Assembly: GCA_946811695.1 (NCBI GenBank)
Contig: OX328132.1
Span: forward strand, 94,901,456-94,965,455
Direction of reading: 5' to 3'
DNA: 64,000 nucleotides
Source of the DNA: Gonocerus acuteangulatus
Taxonomy: Eukaryota > Arthropoda > Insecta > Hemiptera > Coreidae
In this document: piece after piece, positions 56,301-64,000 of the stretch
Layout of the letters: each line of letters starts with the position of its first letter
How positions within the stretch are numbered: position 1 is the first letter of the stretch
Notes under the pieces: generated by a model
Database searches by the model: none
Seen by the model: the letters and a program-made list of their open reading frames with translations, nothing else
Told to the model about the DNA's origin: nothing
Position numbers and translations under genes: made by a program

Positions 56301-56503
56301 TCATTAAGAAAGCTTAAAATAGTTATATGTAATATTTTGATAAAAATTTAAACCTTATTCCAATGGATGCTTAAAGAAAAGTAAGATTTTGAAACAGCAT
56401 TAACTTATCCGCAGTGTCATTAAGAAAGCTTGAAATAGATATATGTAATATTTTGACAAACATTTAAACCTTACTCCAATGGATGCTTAAAGAAAAGTAA
56501 GAC

Positions 56504-56922
56504 CCCAAAAAAACATAAATGTGAAATAGAGGCCAAGTTCCTGCCCCCACAAAGAAACACTCCCTTCCTCAAAAATATCCTCTCCTAAAACCCCCCCAAA
56601 AACTCCTTACCATTCTACACTCCAAAAAAGTACTATGAGTTGGTGTATTAATTCAACCAAAAATATTTGCCAATACAAGAGATGATACAAGAAAGAAATG
56701 TCCAAGTTCATTACTTGGAAGACCTCATAGTTACTTACTAAGAACAGTAAAGACACTTCAACTGACCTTTAAAAACAGCAATAAAAATACGTATATCCAG
56801 TTACTAAAATATCACTTTCCTTAACCAGGTATATTCTTAAACTTGGCAATGTTTTTTTTGTGCCGAAATTATCTTTAGAGAAAAACTAAACATTGCCAAG
56901 TTTAAGAATATACCTGGTTTCA
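56504..56922. repeat. Half copy of the large palindrome
   Basis: The full left arm matches 49,290-49,647. The loop is in inverted orientation (TTTGTGCCGAAATTATCTTT), then only about 40 bp of the second arm remain, to ACCTGGTTT. A symmetric element in opposite orientation, truncated, explains this. Confidence 0.85.
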
Positions 56923-57990
56923 TTGGAAACCATAAAGCAGAAAACTATTGTGACATAATGACTGATCTTGTGCGTTCTCATAGTTACGGGATGCAAAATG
57001 TCTTTAAAAATTCATTTCTTGGACTCTTACTTAGACCTTTTCCCCGAAAATCTTGAATCTGTCAGCGCTGAGCAAGGGGGGCGTTTTCATCATCAAATTA
57101 CTGCTATTGAAAAGAGGTAAGTGGAGTTCCAATATGCTGGCGGACTACTGTTGGTCCAAGAAGAGAGACGTCCCAGATGCAAAATATGCCCGAACATCAC
57201 TATCTACCACTTTCTAGGTAAGCCAGAATCAATAGTTATGATTTTGAGTTAGATTTTTTTTTTCTCGAATAATATAAAAATTCAAAACTCCTGTCCGATT
57301 GAGAAAAATGATTGTTATATTTAAATTGAGAACGTAAAATACTTCTAGAAAAACTTATTTTAGTTCTTGTTGCGAATTCGTGCTTAGTGAAGTTAAGTAT
57401 TTAAAAGCCTAGAAAATTTACTACCAAATAGTTGTAATGTATGTTCTAATATCACAAATTGAAAAATGTGATCACATCAGACTTAAACACTCACACACAC
57501 ATTAAATGAAAACACTCCATGATAACACGAGTTCCTGCGAGTCGGGCGTTTTTCAAATCCTATGTGATAGGAAGGCGATAACCTTGCAGTTTACCGTTCT
57601 TAATACACCCAACGGTTTCTGAGCTTACAAAAATTGACAGAGTTAGAGTATTGAAGGAGAGAAAGGATGAAGTAGGAAATGTAGGTCGTGGATATTTTTT
57701 GGGCTGGATGAAGGGTGGTTGATGGCAACGTATTACGTGACGATACAGAGAACTAGGACAGAACTGCGGCACGATCCTACCTAGGACTTGCCAATAATTT
57801 CCTTTCCCATTCTCCGTCACCGGCGAGAAGTCTACAAAAAGCAAATCATGACCGTATTATACTCTACAGTGTATATCATAATTAATATGGATTCCTAGAA
57901 TTAATGAAACCCCTCTTTTAATTCACAATTCTCTGAAAAACGTAGTGCACAACATAACCTCGACCAATCACGCACCATTAAATTTAAAGT
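56923..57990. other. Unassigned region
   Basis: An A-like 5' end (CCCGACTCGCAGGAACTCGT) is seen on the minus strand near 57,530-57,550. The open frame 57,560-57,844 (-) has no known domain. Confidence 0.3.
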
Positions 57991-58445
57991 ACGTAGTCCG
58001 ACTAGCAGATTGCGTCGTCTTAGCGCGGTTCCATTCATATCCCTAGTGCCATTAGTAAAGGAATAGAAGCAGTTATTGGTCGCCACAAATGAAACTGACA
58101 GTATTCTAAGCGGAAAAGACTCTCCCGCCTTCTCAAAGTTCGACGTAGGAAAACACTAATACCATTACTTCATCATTTTCTTGCCTTCTTTTACTGAAAT
58201 AATAATTTTACTAATAAAAAAGTGAGGTAAACACAGACAAAACTCAGTTCGAAGGAACAAAACGAACTACATTTCGAAGCGTTACTACTTATTTCTCCGA
58301 TTGACATGGCCTCATCGAAAACTACTTCAGAGCATTATGTAGAAACTTTTCAATTATGTGTAGCCATATAAAGACCTAGATAGAAAGTTTTCGAATGATT
58401 AAGTTCGAGTTACCACACATTCCTAACCGTTTTCAAGATATTAAG

Positions 58446-58506
<61 letters not shown>

Positions 58507-58678
58507 AAACTTATTATGTCTGTGAATAACATTTTTTTCTAATAGTTTCAAATGTAACCAAAATTAAAACATCTCAGTTTGGATCAATTTTAAACATGTA
58601 GAAAATATTTCTACTGAATCCTACGATTATAAGGTACCAAACCGAAAATGATTTACAAAACAATTGTTTTACACTTGA

Positions 58679-58757
58679 CATGAGCGTATATAGAAAATAA
58701 ATTCGGAGGGGGCTGGAAAAATTTCGGCGGAGGGCTGAGAACATTTCCGGGGTGTGG

Positions 58758-58816
<59 letters not shown>

Positions 58817-59109
58817 GGCGCATCGACATAATTCTTGGCCATTAGCGCCGAGATCCAGGGTGCATCCAGGAATTTTCTCAGCGAGCCCTGAGATGAGAAA
58901 ATTTCTGGCGCCGGTGGGGATCGAACCCACCATCTCCCGCTTATGAATCAAGCGCGCTAGCCACTAGACCACGGGAGACCCCACTGTGGAATTCTAACAA
59001 TTTAGAACTTAGAATAGTTTTAACCAACTAAAACACACCCAAAATGCATTTTACCGATCAAATCCAAATTTCGGGGGGGGGCTACACCCCCCCCTTATAT
59101 ACGCCCATG
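58679..59109 (-). mobile_element. CATGGGCG MITE M5 with nested SINE-1
   Basis: Left CATGAGCGTATATA (one change), right TATATACGCCCATG. The flanks ACACTTGA and AAACTTGT match at 6 of 8. The CTACACCCCC block is next to the right end. Confidence 0.75.
58762..58984 (-). repeat. SINE-1, full length, minus strand
   Basis: T-run (58,762-58,814), ACGGCGCATCGACATAATTC, GGCCATTAGCGCCGAGATCC, then complements of box B (GGTTCGATCCC) and box A (TGGTCTAGTGG), ending GGGAGACCCC. TSD TGTGGAATT (58,753-58,761 and 58,985-58,993). Confidence 0.88.
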
Positions 59110-59251
59110 AAACTTGTTTTTTTTTTGGCTTAATTGTCGCCTAAAAAAACATGTTTCAGACTCTGCTGGTTAAAGAACTTGGCCTTTCAAATCCGACAAA
59201 ATTGGACTATTTTTGAGGCAGCTAGAGAGCGATATTACAAACATATATATT

Positions 59252-59312
<61 letters not shown>

Positions 59313-59475
59313 CATACATAAAAATACATATCACAAATTTGAACTGCTGTCATTTTCGTGATAGATGAGCTCTGAAACGTAAAGGTTTTTAGCCGGCACT
59401 TCTGTATGTCGTCATCAGGTCGACGTCATAAGTGGTTTTTTTCCATAGAGGGCCGGAGGAATAAGCATGACACAA

Positions 59476-60000
59476 AACGCTCTAGGATGACCCAGTTTCT
59501 GTGACTTCAATTGTACCCAGGCTACATTAGAGTCATTCGATAAACTTAGGAAGTAACAATATTCAGAACTAACGCAGTTCAGCAGAATAAAATTCATGTT
59601 AGTAAGTTTTAGAAAACCAAATACTAAGTATATGAAGACGACAAATCTCCACTTCTAAGGAAAATCTATTCCATCTCTTATCAATATAGAAAAAAATTGA
59701 TAAATTAATATTCAAAGATAGTTACTAGTCAATGAACTAGCGTAGATATCGAGAAAATTCCTTCACCTTCCAAAAGTATCAATTTCAATAGAATTCAAAA
59801 TTTTGCTAGATATTTTCTTTTAAGAATTTAAATACTTGGGAATATGACATTTCAGAATGTTATAATTATTTTTATATACGTCATAATATAAAAAAAAATA
59901 AAATCGGTCACTGGAATTACGAATTTTGTTTTTGGTATAAAACATTGCTGCCAGTTAGAAAAGAATAATAGACATACAGTTAAAACACATAAGTTGGGTG
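59476..60000. other. Unassigned sequence
   Basis: AT-rich. No repeat edge or gene was recognised. Confidence 0.3.
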
Positions 60001-60079
60001 TGGGTGGGGAAGGATCGATGAATTCTTGAAGAAAGAGGCAGGAGTTGCCCCCAAAAATTGTTTAAAATAGTAGCTCATA

Positions 60080-60275
60080 TTAGCGACGTTTCGAACCCAT
60101 TAAGGTTCATTATCAGGCAAGGTATTCTAAGCTAACATGGATTAGTTGGGATTCTGCTAAAAAAAAACCTCAATACGATTTTTTTTAAAAAATCGATTAA
60201 GTTTTTTTTTAGCCGAATCCCAACTAATCCATGTTTGCTTATCCCCTCGACGGCTAACTATCTAATCTTCATGAA
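60080..60275. mobile_element. Penelope-like inverted pair (third motif variant)
   Basis: ACATGGATTAGTTGGGATTC (about 60,137) and its inverse ending GGGATT complement CAACTAATCCATGT (about 60,220-60,233) flank a T/A-rich centre with AAACCTCAATACGATTTTTT. CCCTCGACGGCTAACTATCT matches the A3 PLE inverted. Confidence 0.6.
60083..60118 (-). ncRNA. Hammerhead-type motif, variant stem II
   Basis: Minus strand: GC, CTGATAA (core G8 changed to A), T, stem II GAACC-ttaat-GGGTTC region, GAA, ACGTC, GC. The pairing of stem II is kept with new bases. Confidence 0.45.
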
Positions 60276-60365
60276 GGTATATTAAGTTGTGTTAAGGTCT
60301 ATTATGATTTTAAATTTCATTTTAGGTCCATAAATATTAAATTCACCCAAAAATTTGTAGCATGC

Positions 60366-60503
60366 TTTTAGCGCGGTTCCTCCCTCCCCCATAGGGAGGA
60401 ACCCCGCTTATAAGGTTGATACAATGAAACGATCCGGAAGTGCCGACAAGAAAATTTCGCGTTTCAGAACCCCTAGAGACCGAAAATAACGGTGGTTCAA
60501 ATT

Positions 60504-60549
<46 letters not shown>

Positions 60550-63382
60550 CCTGTTCGCTCATTTCTGGCTTCCCTGATGGTCCGATTTTGATGAAATTTG
60601 GTACAAAAATCTGTCGTCCAATTTGAAAGATCAAGTTCGTTAACCAGCAAAATCCGCCCACAGGAAGATGGCGTTTGGGGCGAAATTCGCGCAAAACAAA
60701 TCGTAACGCTTACGTTTTAGAGTTCATAAGCTTGTAAGTACTCTTTTTATAGGCTTCATGGGCTAGGAAATCGAATGGAACCATTTTCAAGGCGATAGCT
60801 TTAACCGTTTTCGAGAAAACTGAAAAAATAATTTTTGAATGCCGTTTTTGGTTTGGGTACTTAGAATCATGGGATTCAGTTGAAACATTTACTGCATGTT
60901 CTACTTTCATTAAAACTAATATGTTGAAATTTTGGTTGCGTTTGCAGTTAAGGAACGGTTAGAATAAAATATTTTATTAACAGACATAAAAAAGTTTTGG
61001 TAACTTTGTATACTTTCCTTAATATCTCGAAAAAGGTTGAGAATTTGGGAAACGGAAGAATACCATTAGAAAGCTTCTTAAATGCTCTACAAAAAAGGTT
61101 CTAATGAAAGTTTTGATTAGGCGATGTCAATCGGAGAAATAAGTGCTTAAAACGTTAAAGTAATTGATTTCGCTTATTCGAACTGTTCTTTTTGTCTTTG
61201 ATTTTGATTCTTAAAATTATGTGATTCAGTTGAAACATTTTCTGCATGTTTGAATTTTATCAACACTAATATGTTAAAATTTTGATTACTTTTGGAGCTA
61301 AGGAAGGATTAGAATAAAATATTTTATTAACAGACATGAAATGTTTTGGGAACTTCGTATACATTCCCTAATATCTGGAAGACAGTTAGAAATATTGGTA
61401 AACGGAGGGTTACCATGCGAAAGCTTACTAAATGTTCTACAACAAAGATTCTGAAACAATTTTTGATTAGGCTATGTCAATCGGAGAAATAAGTGCTTAA
61501 ACTTTGAAGTAATTGATTTCGTTTATTCGAATTGTTATTTTTTAATTGCTTAAAGTTGGATAATGTATTTGACAATAAAACAGATTAATTAAAATAAGAA
61601 AAACAATTCATTGTTAAAAATATATCAGGCTGTACCGTATGAAATGTCAGTTTTGGATTTGCCGATTTCCTTCAAATGTCTTGAAACTGTCGAGGCTCCT
61701 ACTCCGAGTCCCTAGTGTTTTTAATTGCTTATAGTAGTCAAATGTATTTTTCAATAAAACAGGATACGTATAATTAGAATCAATATTTTGTTTGTTAGAA
61801 TTCGAAGATGCCGTATGAATATCTAGATTACAGTACTGGTGTTGATTTCGTTCTTTAGAATTATTCTTGGTATTCCCTATTTTCATCTGTTACCCATAGT
61901 TTTTTATTGTTAGTAGGTTTTTCTTATTGATTATAGAATATAAATCTATTTGGCTATAAAAAAGGATACGTAAAATTAGTGACAATATTTCGGAGATTTC
62001 TGAGCGAAATACTTTTAAGATTTTCTACCACCACGTACGGCTTTTTTCCTCTATTTTTATCCACTAGATAGGCTTTATTTTGCATATTATTCTATATAAG
62101 TTTTATTCAGCAGGGGATTCTGATGAAATGTCGTGTTTTTGCTGTGGATTTTAATTACGATGTATCTAAGATTGGATAACATTAGCGAGTCTACATAGTT
62201 AAGAACCGACGACGGAGGATTACTTCTTGCTATGATTTAGTCTACATATCTATATTAAGTCCAAAATCCAAAAAATAAACTTCACAACGGTTAGATACTA
62301 TGAGCGATATGGCGGTTCAATGCCCGTAGAAACCAGGGGGCCGCAGGAAATTTACCTGCTAAGAGTTAATCCTCAAGAGCTGTAAATATACCCCAGGTAT
62401 CTGCCGACACAAATACAACGCCTAGGCGGAGAGCACCCCAAAAACACAGATCCAAACATAGGTTATATACTAAATATTCATAAAGACTACTTAGTTGTAA
62501 ACCGATTCATCAATTAGCAATCAATAGTTTTCAACAAAGGTTATATACTAAATATTGATAAAAAGTATTTAATTAGAAAAAAAACAATATTCCACAAGAC
62601 TTGTTTTTGGTCCATTTGTGTCTACTCCATGGACTTAATTAGGTATATTATTCTATTGTAGTTGGGCAACTAAACTTTGTTTTATTTTGTTAAATAAAGT
62701 TTTTTTTCTCTACTTGTTATTCGTCAAGACTTTTATTTGTCCTTGTGTATTTACTAGATAGGTTTTATTCGGCATATTATTCTATATAGGCTATATTAGG
62801 CAGGGTATTCTACTCAATCTTGTGTACTTCTTCTTGATCCTTCAGTACATGGGCGTATATAAAAACAATTTCGGGGGGGGGGGCTGAGACCATTTCCAGG
62901 GTAAGGAATACTAAATATTTAGAGCTTGGAATAGTTTTAGGCAACTAAAACGCTATTACACGTAAAATAAAATATGTTTTATGAACTAAGTGATCTTATT
63001 TAATTTATTTTTAAGGGTTTTACGAGAAGTTTTTATCATCAATTCAAAATTTCGGGAGGGGCTGCAGCCCCCCCCCCCTCATATACGCCCATGCTTCTGT
63101 ATCCTCTAGAAAGGCTTTATTAGGCATATTTTGTATTGATTTATAGAGCTTTGCTTTAGAATGAGAGCCAGATTCTGTAATTTCCGCTTCTGTGTAAAAG
63201 TTAGCTACTGTCGGTGTCCCTGACGCCTTAATATCACTTTTATTCGAGATGTTCGAGAGGATTTTGACAATTTTCACGAGATATATAAAAAAAATAAGTT
63301 TATTTCTTTTCTAAGCTTATCAAATGGCACTAGGGACATGAACGGAACCGCGCTAAGATGCTGCAGTTCCTGCGAGTCGGAC
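60366..63382 (-). mobile_element. A5: full-length Helentron-like element, sister of A1
   Basis: The 5' end at 63,382 (AGTCCGACTCGCAGGAACTG) and the 3' hairpin with GCGCTAAAA at 60,366 match A1 over the whole 3 kb, including the internal MITE. Sequences just outside the two copies are unrelated, so the match stops at the element ends. The three short reading frames of A1 are conserved here (63,044-63,277; 61,647-61,886; 60,710-60,910). Confidence 0.78.
62848..63093 (-). mobile_element. CATGGGCG MITE M6, nested in A5
   Basis: TIR CATGGGCGTATATA / TATACGCCCATG with flanks CTTCAGTA and CTTCTGTA (7 of 8). Same internal site as M2 in A1. Confidence 0.88.
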
Positions 63383-63789
63383 TTTTTTTTAATTTGGGCT
63401 ACCATGGTGTTGTACCTCTGACCACGACTAGATGTAGTTCCTTTGACCAGGTCAAATGTACAAGGTGAGATATTTTTGCATGATTTAACTTTTATGTTCT
63501 TCTGCTACAACTTTTTAAAACTTAATTAATATTGGTTGCTTTCATTGTTCGTTAAAAAATAATAAATGAAATAAGTTCAAATTGCCTTTATTGAATCTTC
63601 AGTGCAACAGTTCAAACCTATCGCCCCTTATCGTTACACCTGAAGTTGTAAGGCATCATACAAAAACCCAGGCAAGGAATATGTCAAATAGGGGCCGGCC
63701 TAAAGGGAAACCTTTCATCAGGAGAAAGTGACGTTGATCCGTCTGAAAAATTTCGTGAGTTAGATGACCAGAAACAATTTGAAAAAAAA
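63383..63789. other. Unassigned sequence between A5 and the last A copy
   Basis: No recognised element or gene. Confidence 0.3.
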
Positions 63790-64000
63790 AGTCCGACTCG
63801 CAGGAACTGCATCATCTTAGCGCGGTTCCGTTCATATCCCTATTGTCATTTGAAAACCTTAGAATAGAATCAGATATTATTTTGTTCCACCTTTCTACAA
63901 AGGAATTTATGACTTTACCTGGTCGGGTCCGCCAGACCCCAGAATCCTCTTCTAGAGACACTTATTTCATACGTTTCAATGCATTGAAAAATTTTCACTT
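63790..64000 (+). mobile_element. A-family element, cut by the window edge
   Basis: AGTCCGACTCGCAGGAACTG, TTAGCGCGGTTCC and TATTATTTTGTTCCACCTTT. This copy shows the uninterrupted site where A2 and A3 carry PLE insertions. Confidence 0.75.

Larger units (their letters stand above)
57995..59475 (+). mobile_element. A6: diverged A-family element with nested MITE and SINE
   Basis: 5' AGTCCGACTAGCAGATTGCG and TTAGCGCGGTTCC, body with 'tttctccgattgacatgg', TA tracts at 58,446-58,504 and 59,245-59,309, and a decayed 3' end near TCATAAGTGG...GGCCGGAGGAATAA. MITE M5 is nested at 58,679. Confidence 0.6.

Overview
This 64 kb window is eukaryotic, AT-rich and dominated by transposable elements (TEs). 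I found no intact host gene, rRNA, functional tRNA, operon or CRISPR array. Almost every long reading frame is a read-through of a (TA)n, (GA)n or (CT)n tract, or lies inside a TE. The TE mix is tRNA-derived SINEs, an RNase H-bearing LINE, Penelope-like elements (PLEs) with hammerhead-type motifs, many hAT elements, Helitron/Helentron-like repeats and long (TA)n tracts. It suggests an invertebrate animal, perhaps an arthropod; the species cannot be told from the sequence.

Layout. 1-5,100: SINE pieces, small inverted-repeat elements and a CATGGGCG MITE (M1) carrying a 1.1 kb hAT insertion. 5,165-8,231: a 3 kb Helentron-like element (A1), whose inverted sister (A5) lies at 60,366-63,382. 9.7-12.8 kb: a foldback element, Helitron-like repeats and a MITE carrying a SINE. 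13.7-18.5 kb: two 'B family' elements with about 142 bp minisatellites, flanking a decayed LINE reverse transcriptase. 19-29.8 kb: four A-family elements with PLE, hAT and MITE nesting. 31.4-33.6 kb: a (CT)n tract and a self-nested TIR element. 34.5-40.8 kb: SINEs, two hATs with perfect 8 bp target-site duplications (TSDs) and a long-TIR element. 41-43 kb: inverted PLE ends and a hAT transposase pseudogene. 44.5-46.6 kb: the best-preserved coding remnant, a 5'-truncated LINE. 49.3-54.4 kb: a large palindrome and a Helitron-like tandem array split by a 2.7 kb hAT. 54.6-56.1 kb: a third B element. 56.5-64 kb: a half palindrome, element A6 with a nested MITE and SINE, a PLE, A5, and the start of another A copy.

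No genes act together here. What the window records is insertion order, read from nested elements with exact TSDs. The most notable signals are three. (1) Two unrelated repeat families (A and B) share one terminal design: an AGTCCG...CGCAGGA 5' end, a subterminal motif mirrored in a 3' hairpin, and a terminal GCTAA. (2) Hammerhead-type motifs occur in several PLE families, with compensatory changes in stem II. (3) The 3 kb element appears to have moved as a unit with a MITE already inside it. All family assignments come from motifs read by eye and no database was searched.
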